Source of the DNA: Malachius bipustulatus
Lineage: Eukaryota > Arthropoda > Insecta > Coleoptera > Melyridae
Direction: 5' to 3'
DNA length: 64,000 nucleotides
NCBI GenBank assembly: GCA_910589415.1
Contig: OU342630.1
Location: forward strand, 81,030,186 to 81,094,185
Both the position numbers and the translations under genes were made by a program. Positions 1 through 11,669 of the stretch are shown in pieces (positions within the stretch are counted from its first letter, which is position 1; each line of letters opens with the position of its first letter). The notes under the pieces were generated by a model. That model was not told the origin of the DNA. It saw nothing but the letters and a program-made list of their open reading frames with translations, and did no database searches.

Positions 1-1438
1 CCAGCTTTCTCATTAAACATTTTAATCTGTGGTTAGATTAGTAGAAAACACAAATCTAATAAGGAAAATAGTTATAAAGGCTGTAATTTTTAAGTGAGTA
101 GGTACACTAAGGTTATCTCTGAAAGGGATCGAGTTAAAAGGTCGTTCAAATTACGTAAAAGTTGTATAATTCATATTTATTAAGGAATCTGAAACAAAAT
201 TAAGGACAACTTCAACCTAAAAATTATTTTGAAAATATACCTTTTTTATTATTGAAAATTTAAGATCCCAGGCAGGTTTTCATAGGTAACTTTTGTTTCC
301 AAAATTTTGTTTTTATTACGGTCGCAGTATAATTTTTCCAATGATTATTAAAAAGATATAGCTAAAATAAGAAACACCAGTCAACAATGATGAAATTTCT
401 TGGGAACGTTGTCAATTAAAAATTTTTTTTTGGCTAATGTATACTCTTTATTTGGGAGATGAAGTCTTTAACAAAACTAAAGACAAGACAACAATAGACC
501 CATTTATCTAGTTCTATGAAATTAAAAAACATTTAGATCCCTGAAGAAGAGAATAAATTGATTTTCGAAAGCTCGGAATACAATAAAAAGTATACATTGG
601 CAAAAAAAAATTCATTAACAACGTTCACATAACAAACAAACATTTTTGACTTGTGTTCAACATAATTATTGTAATACTTTGCTGAAAATTAAAGTAAGAA
701 ATCTGTATTTTTCAGTTTTTAGACGTAATTCAGCAACGACTGAACTTCTCCTTGTAACTCTAGCCATTTCGGAGTAAGCTGTACCTAATCTAAGCACTTA
801 AATAGAACACCCTACATAACTTCCTGTTATTTTTATTAGATGTAATCTAATATAAAATTGTTCAATTGTCTTTAAAACTGTACAATGTGTATTTTAATTA
901 CACTTTCACGTATATCGTTAAAATCTCGTATTCGCATAAATAAAATCTACTAATAATTTTTTTTAATATTAAATAAATTATAAGCTAGACTTGCTGTAAT
1001 AAGATTATACAGGAATTTTATAAGGCTGTGATAAAGGCTGTTATGAAGCTTATAAAATTACTTTACAAGCTGCTTGGTCAAAATAAATTAAATATGTACG
1101 AACAAGCTATAAAAAATAATATAAAAATAACAGATAATAACCTCTTATTATATGCACAAGTACCGACTTCGAAAATGAATTAAAACAGAATATTTTTTTT
1201 CTAATACTGATTAATTATTTTTTAAACAACCCCAAAAACAGTAAGTTAAGTAAAACAATATCTCTAATACGTTTTCTCCCGTAATCCTCAAATCCTCAAA
1301 AGAATTCAGTTTTGAACACAAAAAAAGCTTGAAAATTAACATAATAAATTAAATTAAAAACTCTGTTATAATAAGCTGCATGATATAACGTAAGTTTTGC
1401 TAACAAAATTTTATAAAAGAAAGCTTATTTGTTCAAAC
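1..1438. other. AT-rich non-coding stretch
   Basis: I see no gene here. The sequence is strongly AT-rich with no C2H2 finger exon and no clear terminal inverted repeats. It lies downstream (minus sense) of the last terminal exon seen in this window and may be 3' untranslated, intronic or intergenic. Confidence 0.5.
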
Positions 1439-1617
1439 TTATACACAATGCTTTCTTTTCATGTGGGTGCTGAGGTTGTGTTTATGATAAGTGAGGTATC
1501 CACAGATTTTACATCGAATTGTTGGTTCTTTCCCACATTCCAAGCCAACATGACGTCTCAAGGCCCTTGCAGAACTATATCTTTTATAGCACTGATGGCA
1601 ACAATAATTTGGCGATC
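1439..1617 (-). CDS. lola: lola-like alternative terminal zinc-finger exon (most 3' in the window)
   Basis: This exon encodes the DNA-binding end of one isoform of a Lola-type BTB-zinc-finger transcription factor. The upstream intron ends in TTTCAG and the exon begins GA-TCG, so its first codon is completed by one base from the previous exon. About 59 residues follow: a C2HC finger (C-x2-C-x12-H-x4-C) with the core YSSARALRRH, the linker GKEP, and a C2H2 finger (C-x2-C-x12-H-x4-H) containing GYLTYHKHNLSTH. The stop follows KRKHCV. GYLTYHK replaces the YKAYQK seen in most sister exons, so it is one of the more divergent ones. An ATG-initiated reading is not needed, because it is an internal splice-in exon. 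Family assignment rests on finger spacing, linker and tandem arrangement. Confidence 0.85.
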
Positions 1618-1897
1618 CTGAAACAATCACCAGTGTTAATAGAAAAAATTACCTACAGTTTCTACAGCTTCTTTACATCGACCTTTATAGAGCTGGAAAA
1701 AAACAATTCGGTGATTTATAATAAATGGTGAGGGTATAAATATGTATGAAGCTACTCAACAGTTCATTGATTTCATATTTTAAATTTAAAAGTAAAACTG
1801 AGAGTAATGTTGATTTTCGACAGTATTTAAAAATACGATGCAATCGGGCAAAACGAAATAAAATCAATAAAGTCGTTTCTAAGATGATTTTTTTCTG

Positions 1898-1924
1898 AGT
1901 TTGAGTTTGAGTTTGAGTTTGAGA
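1898..1924. repeat. GAGTTT hexamer repeat
   Basis: A short perfect run of about four and a half GAGTTT units, in the intron between the first two finger exons. No function is implied. Confidence 0.9.
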
Positions 1925-2139
1925 AAGTTTGGGCTGTAGAAAAATCCGCATTACCGCAGCACCAAATAGCCGCAGCACTAAAGCCAACGTCATGTATCCT
2001 TCCAATGAGGATTACGAGTATAGGTTGAGGTTCGAATGTATAGAAAAGAAAAATACTTCAAGTACTTTATCAGGTAAGGGACATCATTTCCGGAAAAAAA
2101 AGTTTCAGATACAAGTTATTCAGTTTGGTGGGTGACATC

Positions 2140-2700
2140 ATTTAGAGAAAAAACCACACTCCCCCTTTAACACCCTGCCTAGGGTAGGGGTGACTTCGAC
2201 GTCTTAAATAGGAACCCCCATTGTAGTTTTTCATACGATGCCACCCTCAGCCCCTAAAATGAAATTCAAAAACCGATTTATCGACATCCATTTAGGTACC
2301 TACTTTCTTATGACTGAAAAACGGTCTCCGGGGGAAAATTGCAAGAGGCAAAAGTTGTTTGGTTTGGAAACGGCCATCGATTGGACATAAAATAATAATA
2401 CGTTTAGGGGTACAAATTTCAAAGTCACCCTTAAAGATTGGGGGTGGGGAGGGGTTATCGAGCCGATAGCCCCTTACAAACCAAATAACATTTGCCTCTT
2501 GCAATTTTCCCCTGGAGGACGTTTTTCAGTCATAAGAAAGTAAATGGATGTCAAAAAATTGGTTTTTGAATTGCATTTTAGGAGCTGAGGGTTGCATCGC
2601 ATGAAAAAATACAAGGGTTGCTACTTTACACGTCGAAGTCACCCCCATCCCTAGGCAGGGGGGTGAAAGGCGTGGGGTGGTTTTGTTTACAAACGTGATT
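2140..2700. mobile_element. Foldback (inverted-repeat) element
   Basis: The two halves are inverted copies about 270 bp long meeting near 2,415. For example, CTTATGACTGAAAAACG and GCAAGAGGCAAA on the left are matched by CGTTTTTCAGTCATAAG and TTTGCCTCTTGC on the right. The outer ends (CCACACTCCCCC; GGGGTGGTTTTG) are more diverged. There is no coding capacity. It is a non-autonomous element of unassigned family, in the intron between two finger exons. Confidence 0.75.
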
Positions 2701-2850
2701 TTAGAAAAAAGATTAAAATGGATCACAATGTATACCTATTAGTATAAAATAATATACATAGTACCTATATCGGCAGTTGTCAAAAATCAGGTGTCTTTTC
2801 ACTTCTTGAACACATGCTACTTACTTATGACAGCACGATGAAAATATGAC

Positions 2851-3044
2851 TTAATTACTCGTGGCAATTTTATGACGTTCCAGCATGTGCCTTTTTAAAT
2901 TCCATTTTTGGTATGCTTTGTAGGTGCAGAGCTTGCAATTAAATTGTGGCTCCAGTCCGCACACGTATCGAATATGCCTTCTCAACGTTCCATCTGATCG
3001 ATAAATTTTGCCACATTTCTCGCATTTGTATTCATCCAAGTGAC
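2851..3044 (-). CDS. lola: lola-like alternative terminal zinc-finger exon
   Basis: The acceptor is TCTTTCAG and the exon starts GT-CAC-TTG, in the same phase as its sisters. The ~64-residue product has the C2HC finger YKCEKCGKIYRSDGTLRRH with the C after x4, the linker GLEP, and the C2H2 finger FNCKLCTYKAYQKWNLKRH ending LERH, then KIATSN and TAA. The linker has L in place of the usual K of GKEP. Basic and aromatic residues around YKAYQK match the consensus of the other exons, so DNA-binding function is likely intact. I saw no frame break. No AATAAA is obvious within 50 bases after the stop. Confidence 0.88.
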
Positions 3045-3203
3045 CTGAAAGATTTTCAAGTTCTTCTTTATTGATTCATTTTTCTAGGACGAGTGTCATT
3101 CAGAAATAAAGATGGTTACTTAATACAACTATACCAATCAAATATACAAAAAAACTGTTGTAAAGAAAAATAATTTAATGAAGTACATACACGTATCATA
3201 TAT

Positions 3204-4990
3204 ACAGGGTGCGGCACGAAAAGCTTAGGGTAATTCATAAAGGGAAAAATGATGGACTGATGAAATGGAAAATTTCGTAATTTATATTTTCAATTTCGAC
3301 GAAGTGAATTGAAATATACACTGTGTCTCTTGGATTTCTGGACATAGGGAATTCCCATGTTAAAATAAACTATTGGAAATATTGGCTCCCCTAATTATTT
3401 TACAGTACAATGTCAAATGTAAAACTTTTTAAGGAAAAAACGCTGCTTCTTATGCTACAATTGCATTTTCATTTGGTTCATCAGTTTTCGAGAAAATCAG
3501 GAAAAACTTAACGGTTTTTCGTAGTTTTTCAAGGTTGCTTTGCTTTTGACAGATAATGCTAAAAATTATTAATTATTGTCAATAACTGATTGTTTAAAAG
3601 TAATTCATTCATTATTAAAACTTTAAGTGGCAAAGTATTACTTTTTAAAGGAAAACTTGTTTATAAAAATGAATTATTGAAGAAAAACCATTGCACCAAA
3701 ACATCATTGAAGAAAAAGTAAAATTTATTGACATTACTCTGGCAATTGCACTTAAAAATATTAGAGATTTATTATTATCTTATTAGCATTATCTGTCAAA
3801 AGCAAAGCAACCTTGAAAAACTACGAAAAACCGTTCAGTTTTCCTGGTTTTCTTGAAAACGGATTAACCAAATGAAAATCCAATTATAGCATAAGAAGCA
3901 GCTTTTTTTCCTTAAGAAGTTTTACATTTGACATTTTACTGTAAAATAATTAGGGGAGCCAACATTTACAATAGTTTATTTTAACATGGGAATTCCCTAT
4001 GTCCAGAAATTCAAGAGACACAGTGTATACAACCCCATGCCGCTTCAGGTTATACCGGAAGGAGCCACCAACTTTCATATTTTACATGAGACAACTGTAT
4101 ATCATTACATTTTCAGATTGTCTGAGAAAATTTAATAAGAAAGGTTTTCACAGTTTAAGTTTTTAACGAGAAATTTATGATTTTATAAACAAATGCTTGC
4201 TTTTCTTTTATTAAAAAAAAAAAATTGTCACTGAAAACGACTCAAGATATCGGAAAATAGTTCACATGCCCCTATCTTAATTTTGCATATGGTAGTCTAT
4301 CCGTTTACCTATATCTTGAGTTGTTTCCAAGAAGAGCTGCGTTGAAAATAAAATATTCGAATTTCATTTTGTTTATCATAAATTATTACTCATAATTTTT
4401 TTCAAAGTTGAGCCATTTTTTTCTGTAGAGGCCTAATAAATTCGAAACATTGTTTGAGGCCGGAAGAGACCCTAATGACATACATTATTGTATTTATATT
4501 TTTTAGTAGTTTTAGAAAATTTCAAAATATTTGATGAAAACGCCATTTAAAAATGTCAGAGCCCATCTATACGTGGTGCTTCAAAGCTGAGCTATATTTA
4601 GCTGCAGAGGCCTAATAAACTCGAAACAAAAGGTCGGAGATCCATATGACATGCACTAGTCTATTCGTATTTTTTAGTAGTTTTAGAAAATCTAATTTTC
4701 TAATCTAATCTAATAATCTAAAACTCTAAACATAGGCATTCGTATTTAAAAAAAAGGTAACTTAGCGTCATAACCCTGTGTATAAAACGTCGGCCATTTT
4801 GAAATTAGTTTATAAAAAAAGATCACATTATTCGAAACAATATTTATTCGAAACATGTTTTCGTAGCACCTTCAGGCTCTTTAATAAGGTGCAGGGACAA
4901 GTTATATGGGACACCTGTATAAATTTGCAGTCTTTTAACCCAAAGATTTTCCATTTATAAATGACTTGAGGTTCTCGCGCCGCACCCTGT
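3204..4990. mobile_element. Non-autonomous TIR transposon (ACAGGGTGCGGC ends) hosting a nested foldback
   Basis: The left end ACAGGGTGCGGCACGA and the right end TCGCGCCGCACCCTGT are inverted copies with one mismatch. No transposase reading frame was recognised inside. A second inverted-repeat element (3,315-4,029) lies within it. The remaining interior (4,030-4,974) is AT-rich and contains a loosely repeated phrase, GAGGCCTAATAAA..TCGAAACA, near 4,428 and 4,607. Confidence 0.7.
3315..4029. mobile_element. Nested foldback MITE
   Basis: Long inverted repeats of about 240 bp start TATACACTGTGTCTCTTG and end CAAGAGACACAGTGTATA. The arms include GGGAATTCCCATGTTAAAAT and its complement at 3,979-3,998. 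The loop (about 3,560-3,785) is AT-rich. It has no coding capacity. Its position inside the 3,204-4,990 element shows the order of insertion. Confidence 0.8.
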
Positions 4991-5643
4991 TAAAACTAAT
5001 GATCGGGACACTACAGGAATAGCCTAAATCACTGAAGATACGGGGTCGGTTCAATTAGCGAAAATTGCACAATCTTTTATTAAGAATCTAAAACAAAATT
5101 TATGATGACTCCGATCCTTTATTCAGAATTACTTCAGAATTAGTTTAAAAGAAAAGTGTATAATATTAATAATTTACGGATGGGACTTTAAGCAATCAAG
5201 ATGAGGTGTAGTTATACAGGCTTGTGAAAAAGTAAGTCAATCACAGATTGCTTGGTTAGAAATAATCGACTTTCCTTAATTAATTAAAAATAAAGCGTAA
5301 TTTCTTTAAATTTTCTCTTTTTATTTTAATTTTGATTAGCGAAAAGATATGTACCTATAATATAAACCTACACATTATATTTATTTTTATCCACTGAAGG
5401 GTTGTCACTTTTTTCCTCAAAATTGGTCATATCTTTTTAAGGGAACCATGCTGGAGCCAAAAGTTAATAAATTTAGAATCTGTAATCCAGATTGAATGCT
5501 GTTAGTCCCATTTCGGGACCACCTGTATTTTCATATACATTAATATTTGCATCAATAGATAAGTATAATAGGTATGTGTGTATAGAATAAAAATAAATGC
5601 CAAATACACTGGATAATTTATTAAGAAATTTCACACTTTTAAA
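4991..5643. other. Non-coding intron sequence
   Basis: No gene was recognised. A possible AATAAA (minus strand, 5,617-5,622) lies about 25 bases after the stop of the next finger exon and could be its polyadenylation signal. Confidence 0.5.
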
Positions 5644-5834
5644 TTAATAACAGTTATAAAAAATACCATGTTTTTTCGACATATGTTTTTTCAAGTTTCC
5701 TTTCTGATATGATTTATGCGGGCATTGTGTACAAGCAAATCTTGGCTCCTGTCCACAATCATATTTCAAGTGTCTATTCAAGGCCTTTTTTGAGAAGTAA
5801 CGTTTAGCACACCGACTGCATTTGTGTGAATGAC
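5644..5834 (-). CDS. lola: lola-like alternative terminal zinc-finger exon
   Basis: This exon was found by reading the minus strand. The acceptor ATATTTTAG is followed by GT-CAT-TCA-CAC. The product (~63 residues) has the C2HC finger KCSRCAKRYFSKKALNRH with C after LKYD, the linker GQEP, and the C2H2 finger FACTQCPHKSYQKGNLKKH with H after MSKK, ending GIFYNCY and TAA. The QKGNLKKH helix resembles the QKGNLGVH of the 46.9-kb exon. A minus-strand AATAAA lies at 5,617-5,622. The finger residues are complete and no break was seen. Confidence 0.85.
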
Positions 5835-6897
5835 CTAAAATATTTAAATTTACTTTTCGATCATAAATTAGAAGCGATAATTTTTCTCGTCATGCAACAA
5901 AATCGATCGCTGTGATATGTGTAACTAAAAAAGACTAGGTATCTAATTTAAAAAAATCCATCCGAATTAACTACTGTAATAAAAATAATAAATAAAAATA
6001 AAGACAGATTATTTAAGCAAAAATAAACAAAAAAGTTTTCTATTAACGTGTATCCGGAAATGTACCTTTTTTTTTAAATTAAAAAAAAAAAAATTCAGTA
6101 TTTTGAAGATATCTCAAGAACTGTATATCGAAAATTGTGCATTTGTGGACACCCATTAATGGGAATTTTTTGTTTATTTTTGACCTTTTGACCTAAGAAG
6201 GTGCCTTTAATTTTTTTCGCAATATTAAAGATACACCCTGTATATGCGTACGATTATGTAAATGCTGCGGGATATGGAACATCCTCATAAGAAGAAAGGG
6301 GGACAAGGGTCCTTATTTTTAAGGCATATTTGGAGGTCTCTTCCCATATTTTAAACTTTCAAGTTTAATTAAGTAACTTTTTAGGCCGTGAGGCCCCAAA
6401 GTAACACTCAGCCTAAGTAGTTTGCTATTTCTTAGCCTTTGGGTTATTAATCCGGCCCTATGCAAGACCATGTAGTAAGGCCGCTACCCAAGTGTCCTCT
6501 TAGAGCTATAAAAGCCAGCCCGGTTGTGTTAACACTTTCGTACCTAAACATTAAATTTACATTTACTTTATCCCTATGTTGTTTATTACACTTTAATCAT
6601 AGTGCACGTGATTATTTACCAATTTTTACCACAGATAAAAACAAAACTAAAATTTAAAATGAATAAATAATTAGTTTCGTCTTTATTTTATATCCCACAG
6701 TACCGATGGATGATAAAAAAACTAGTGTTTAAAAAAAAGTAGAAATGTTTTGTATACGTGAGAAATCTGAGAGTTTGCGCACAAAAAGCGATGCGCAAAG
6801 TAGAGTTTTGTATAGTGGTCGTAGGAAAACTTAAATTTAAAATCAGGAGTGTATCTGATAAAAATTTATTATCAAGTTACAGAAAATATAATATAAC
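5835..6897. other. Non-coding intron sequence with a solitary TIR-like end
   Basis: No gene was recognised. ACACCCTGTATA near 6,232 resembles the ends of the TACAGGGTG elements, but I found no partner. A slightly GC-richer patch at 6,380-6,530 is unassigned. A minus-strand AATAAA at 6,865-6,870 sits 28 bases past the stop of the next exon. Confidence 0.45.
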
Positions 6898-7121
6898 TTA
6901 GCTACTTTTATCTGCACTTTTTGTATAACTGTGTTTGCGCAAATGCGCTGTAATATGGACTTTCTGATAGGCTTTGTAATCGCAATAGTCACATTTGAAC
7001 ATTGGTTCCTTTCCACATTCATACCGTTTGTGTCTTGAAAGGGTGCCCTTGGAGCTGTAACCCCTGCCACATTCTGAACATTTATAGTTCCTGTCTTTTT
7101 CTATATAAGGTTTCAAACGAC
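6898..7121 (-). CDS. lola: lola-like alternative terminal zinc-finger exon (cluster copy 1)
   Basis: The intron ends AAATTTCAG and the exon starts GT-CGT-TTG. The product (~74 residues) begins with a short basic/acidic lead (KPYIEKDRN), then the C2HC finger YKCSECGRGYSSKGTLSRH, C after KRYE, the linker GKEP, the C2H2 finger FKCDYCDYKAYQKVHITAH and a tail SYTKSADKSS. It is a close paralogue of the exon at 7,652-7,857: the first finger is nearly identical and the intron sequence next to the acceptor (GACCTGAAATT on the plus strand) is shared, showing a local tandem duplication. AATAAA follows 28 bases after the stop. Confidence 0.9.
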
Positions 7122-7330
7122 CTGAAATTTACCACATTTAATTAAATTACATAAAAAAACATAACGGATAAATACAGTTAAAATATATCGAGACAGCGAT
7201 GCACTTTATCTCTACTAAAAAAAACAAGTTCCCGTTAAAACTAAACAGGGTATAAGGAATTTAATAAATAATCAGTAAAAATTTATTGTATAATAAGTAC
7301 ACTAACTTCTTTACATACCCAAATCATTTA

Positions 7331-7567
7331 GGGCCGGTTGTTCGTACGTCAGTTAAAAATTTTGAGATAACTACTGATTTTAAATTGCAAATTTTGAAAA
7401 TACGGCGAATATAATTAATGATCTTGTATTTTTAATCAGTAATTAACTCTTCTTAAAGCGAGCAGAATTCATTTTCAGAAATATCAGACCAATGGTTTGA
7501 TAATACAGGGCATTTTAAAATCAGTAGTTATCTCAAAATTTTTAACTGACGTACGAACAACCGGCTC
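7331..7567. mobile_element. Harbinger-like MITE, copy 1 (237 bp, TTA target duplication)
   Basis: The ends GGGCCGGTTGTTCGTACG and CGTACGAACAACCGGCTC form inverted repeats of about 50 bp with TCAGTTAAAAATTTTGAGAT inside. TTA flanks both sides (7,328-7,330; 7,568-7,570). A TTA duplication and GGGCC-type ends are typical of PIF/Harbinger MITEs. A second copy of the same length is at 35,712-35,948 in the opposite orientation. Confidence 0.85.
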
Positions 7568-7651
7568 TTAGGAAGGCAAATTAAACTAAAAGAAAAAACT
7601 GCTTAGATATCTAAATTTATTTTTGGATCAATTACAGTGTCAGTGAATTGC

Positions 7652-7857
7652 TCACAAAAACTGATGTCTACTACGGGCATGTACCATTATATGAACTTTT
7701 TGGTAAGCCCTGTAATCGCAATGATCACACTTGAACATTTTCTCTTTTCCACACTCGAACCGTTTGTGTCTCGAAAGGGTACCTTTGGAGCTGTAACCCC
7801 TGTGACATTCCGAACATTTATAGTTCCCGCCTTTATCTAGAAAAGCCTTCATCCGAC
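7652..7857 (-). CDS. lola: lola-like alternative terminal zinc-finger exon (cluster copy 2)
   Basis: The acceptor AATTTCAG is followed by GT-CGG-ATG. The ~68-residue product has the C2HC finger YKCSECHRGYSSKGTLSRH, C after KRFE, the linker GKEK, and the C2H2 finger FKCDHCDYRAYQKVHIMVH ending RSRH, then QFL and TGA. The P of GKEP is K here, shared only with the exon at 11,670. Its second finger and 3' flank match the 11,670 exon almost base for base, while its first finger matches the 6,898 exon. AATAAA is at 7,617-7,622 (minus sense). Confidence 0.9.
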
Positions 7858-7907
7858 CTGAAATTCACCACTTAATTTAATTAAAAAAGAAAAATTATGT
7901 TATAGAT

Positions 7908-9476
7908 GTTACGGTCAGAGTAATAAATGCGGTTAGTATTAATAATTACCGGTAAATATTAATAATAACTGGACCATCTGGTTATTTTGATTAATACTGG
8001 GCAAATAATCATTTTTACCGGTTATTATCAATAATTTCTTATTGTGTTTGCTAAAAGTAATAAAAAATCGTCGTTTGTATGACAACATATTTTTTAATTA
8101 ATAATGTACCATGACCACAATTAAAATTCTCATAGTAAAATCGAATAAAACTTTTAAAATAAATTAAGTGAACTAAAAACAAGATTTTCCTTACGAAAAT
8201 CTTGGCCTGCCGGCGGCGTCGGGCCTTCGGCCCTCCATTGCGAAAGAACATCGACACAAACACAAAGAAACAAAAATCGATAAAAATAATGAAGATTTTG
8301 ATTTTATAATAAAAAAAAAGATTTATTTTTGCAACAACGACTTTTATGACATTTTAAATAGCAAAGAATTTTTAATTTTCTACCTTTGCAGCGGTTTGAA
8401 TTGCATTCAGCAGTGCAACAATTGCATTGTTGTTTTTTTCCATTTTCAACAGAAATAACTACAGCGATTATATTTCGACCGTCGGCTTTAGTTCGATCTA
8501 CCTTTGGTACCTTAATTCTCATACTTTGACCTATTTCTGCTATTGAAAATTATTTTCTCGGCCTGCTTTTCCAGCGATTTTTTGTGAAGACGCATTGATT
8601 GTCGCATTGATAGTATCGGAAACAAGTTGTTGATCTTCATTCTGGCATAGAGAATTCTGTTGATTTAAATCTCCAGGCTCAATAACAACAGACTGTGTGA
8701 CAACTAGTAAATCTCTGGACGTGTGGTCAGTATTCTCATCGGTACTGCGCTCAGAGTCAGTATCAACATTTTCGAGATGGTTACCATATTGACCTCGTAA
8801 GATTGACTGAAGATTGACTCGCTATTTCTGACAATGTATCAAAAGCTGGTAAAAAGTTTTTAAATCCACTTTAGCTTTACACCCAAACATAGCTTCAAAA
8901 GGACTATATACGATTTATGCCTGAGTGGTGGGCTTTGTTCTTCATGAACTATATAAATTTTATTCCCTCCGACCATTTTGTGGTCTTGTTTGTTTCCAGC
9001 CATGTAAATAACATATTCTCGATGTCTTGGTTTGCTCTTTAAACTGAACCTTTTCACTGACTGTGTTGTGGTTTTCCATGTACAATTTTTGGTTCATTCC
9101 ACATGTGGCAAAACTCTTCAATTACTTTATTAGCAAATTCGCGCCCATTGTCACTGTACGATAGGCATGGGGCTCCAAATACTGTGAACACATCCAACAA
9201 ATGGTATGCAACTTCCTCGGAACGTTTAGTTTTCAGTGCCCTAAGCTGCACAAACTTCGTAAGGTTCACAGTTTGTTGCTGCGTGTCACCCCGCACGGTG
9301 CGCTCCTCCCCGCACTACCACAGTTTAGGATTTTTTATATTTACCACTCGTGGGTGAAAATTATTAATAATTACTGGTCAGTGTGATAAATTTATCATAA
9401 TAACCTCGTGTATTGGTTAGTATTAATAATTCCCGGTAATTATTAATAATTTCCAATTAATCACACTGACCGTAAC
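7908..9476 (-). mobile_element. Degraded integrase-type DNA transposon (1.57 kb)
   Basis: The ends GTTACGGTCAGAGTAAT (left) and ATTAATCACACTGACCGTAAC (right) are inverted copies with mismatches. Subterminal AT-rich repeats (TATTAATAATTACCGG and variants) occur at both sides. It encloses a decayed integrase gene on the minus strand. No clear target duplication was seen. The protein resembles the integrase of KRBA2/SCAND3-like and Ginger-like elements, but the superfamily is inferred. Confidence 0.65.
8304..9296 (-). pseudogene. Integrase (rve-type) pseudogene, KRBA2/SCAND3-like
   Basis: On the minus strand, 9,296-9,054 encodes part of a retroviral-type integrase core. It contains LRALKTKRSEEVAYHLLDVF, then YSDNGREFANKVIEEFC with the second catalytic Asp in SDNGREF, then the KIVHGKPQHSQ motif typical of this family. 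Frameshifted continuation gives ENMLFTWLETNKTTKWSEG, with in-frame stops near 8,950 and 8,910, then FEAMFGCKAKVDLKTF. Further downstream, 8,522-8,304 encodes KVPKVDRTKADGRNIIAVV followed by a Cys-rich tail (CNCCTAECNSNRCKGRK..CYLKCHKSRCCKNK), as in full-length relatives. The N-terminal region with the first Asp is missing. The gene is dead: truncated, shifted and stopped. Confidence 0.8.
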
Positions 9477-9479
9477 ATA

Positions 9480-9750
9480 TATAACATAATGGATAAATAC
9501 AGTTAAAACATACCGAGGTAAAGAAGAACTTTTCTCTCCACTAAAATAAAAAGCAAGTTCCCATAAAAATAAACAGGTATACGTCACTCAAGAAATCAAT
9601 TAAAAAATTTGAATGTTTCTAGCTTTTACCCAGAATAAAATAATAAAAGTAATAATTATACTAAATACTTTATCTACTCTTATTATATAGCAAATCAATT
9701 ATTAGTCTAATTTTAACTAAGTAACGACATGCGTTATATTATTGCCATAC
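9480..9750. other. AT-rich intron sequence
   Basis: No gene or repeat structure was recognised. It lies between the integrase transposon and the CpG-richer block that begins near 9,760. Confidence 0.4.
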
Positions 9751-9759
9751 GGAATAGTG

Positions 9760-10720
9760 ACAGGTCCATTGAAAAATGACGTCATCATTCAGTCCCTCGA
9801 GAAAATAAACTCGTCAGCTTTGCCCAATTGCCTGAGTCACACAGATGTTACGTCTATCGTACCCTTGTCCCAGGGCAGCTCAATGGAGAAACGGATAATG
9901 CCAGGGGTCAAATGAGGTTAACAAAAAAAAAAAACATATGCAGTTGGGCGGGCTTTAGGCGCTCCCCGCGTTTTATATGACATTTCCGTTGAGCCAAGTT
10001 GTTTTGCGAGTGACTTAAGGTTCACGGTCGGCAGTGACAAAAATGAACGCACTTATCACAACAGTTACAAAAATAATAAATGAAAATTATTTATTTTAGT
10101 GACCTTTTTTTTTAAACATTTGCATCATTTAATTAAGTCAATCAGGAACAAAACTTTCACGGCTTCCGTTGTTTTATTTATTCGCGGCCAGGAAGATGAA
10201 TTAAAACGACGATGATTAACTTCCGGTAACACTTTTATTTATTTGCGTTACGTGTTACGACTCGATAATAATTGGAAAATTTAGATACTACGTATCGAGC
10301 GACAGCATTGTGGCAACCGTCCGCGAATATCTCATTAGAGATGCAAATTCTTGAAATGGAGGTTCAATACTCGTTCATTTCGGTCTCGGACGCGAATGGG
10401 GTTAAGATAATTTTATAGAAACTATTTAGTTTCTAGATGTGGAGATAAGAGTTAAGATAAAAAAGGTGATAGGTAAGAAAAAGATAATGCGCAGGAGAGG
10501 CTTCTCGTTGTCCTTCCGACCCGCTTTCTTCTCTTCGCCTCTCCCTTCTGTCTGACCGACGCTCCCTGTCTCTGCTCTACCGCCCATCGCTCGTCTCTTC
10601 TCCAATGAGGAAACCTTATATCATTTTCGGCCTACCCTATTCGCAACTTCTCACGCGTCTGTTCTCTTCTCTTTCTAGATTATAGTTTTTGGTATCTGCG
10701 ATGTACGCATCAGGTAATGT
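9760..10720. promoter_or_regulatory. CpG-richer block with CRE, AP-1 and GC-box-like sites; possible promoter or enhancer
   Basis: This stretch is clearly richer in GC and CpG than its surroundings. It contains a palindromic TGACGTCA (about 9,778), TGAGTCA (about 9,833), GGGCGGGC (about 9,946) with GCGTTTTATATGAC some 25 bases downstream, and a pyrimidine-rich block at 10,500-10,690. No coding frame was recognised. Since alternative promoters inside lola introns are known in flies, this is a plausible regulatory element, but that is inference. Confidence 0.3.
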
Positions 10721-11669
10721 TGTAATTTCAAGATCGCAACTGACCTAAGGTACGTGAATTTAAACACGATGTTGTTTAAGGAAAGGTTGTTAACAATTTT
10801 TGCTCGATAAAATAATTTTTATTTTGACTTTAAAATGCGCGTAGATAGACTTAAATGCCACTAATGCGTTACAGTATTATGGGACAAAAAGTTCAAAACT
10901 AAAATTACTCATGACGTTAATTCAGTGGCGAAGATCATGGATTCTTTAGGTTTCACAGCCTTTGAACTTCTACGCCAATGGAATTAAAAAATTTTAAATA
11001 TCGAGCGTAGATTACTTGACTCATTTTCTACAAAAAAGATACTCTTTATAAAAGACGCTTGACCTTAATTGCATTTGAATGTTGATTTTTATAGCAAATT
11101 TTAATTTTTTTGTAATGGGATTTTTTTAATTTACATAAAATAATAAAATTAATTCACATTTCAACATTCAAACGCTATTTTGAATGCCCAAATGCGATTT
11201 TGAATGTTCAAATGTTGAAATATAAATTTTATCTTGTATGTAAATATTTGAAGAAAATCCCATCAAAAAATACGGAATTTCCTATAAAAATCAACAAAAA
11301 CCACTGATCTGCGCCAATGAATAAACGTCATCAGTAATTTTAGTATTTAACTTTTTGTCCCATACGTCATACCAAATTTCATCAAAATCTCTTCACCGGT
11401 TTAGCTTTTATAGTCAAATAACAATTCCAGAATTGACATTTTGGCATCTAGCGGCCAATTCAAGCAACTTTGGACCAAGATAAGTTGACTTAAATCGACT
11501 TAGTTCACCCGAGGGAACATTTGGTAGTGACCTGTAAAATCATTTCAGGGACAAGCATTTCCAAGAAAATTGAGAAAGACAAATTAAAGGAAAAAACTGC
11601 TCAGGTACTTATATAAATTTATTTTCTCATCAATAAACATTACAGTGTCAGTAACATTGCTCACAAAAA
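10721..11669. other. Non-coding intron sequence
   Basis: No gene was seen. Around 11,065-11,240 an imperfect inverted or repeated phrase (CATTTGAATGTTGA; TTCAACATTCAAACGC; TTGAATGTTCAAATGTTGAA) suggests a small decayed MITE. AATAAA (minus) at 11,618-11,623 lies 47 bases after the next exon's stop. Confidence 0.45.
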
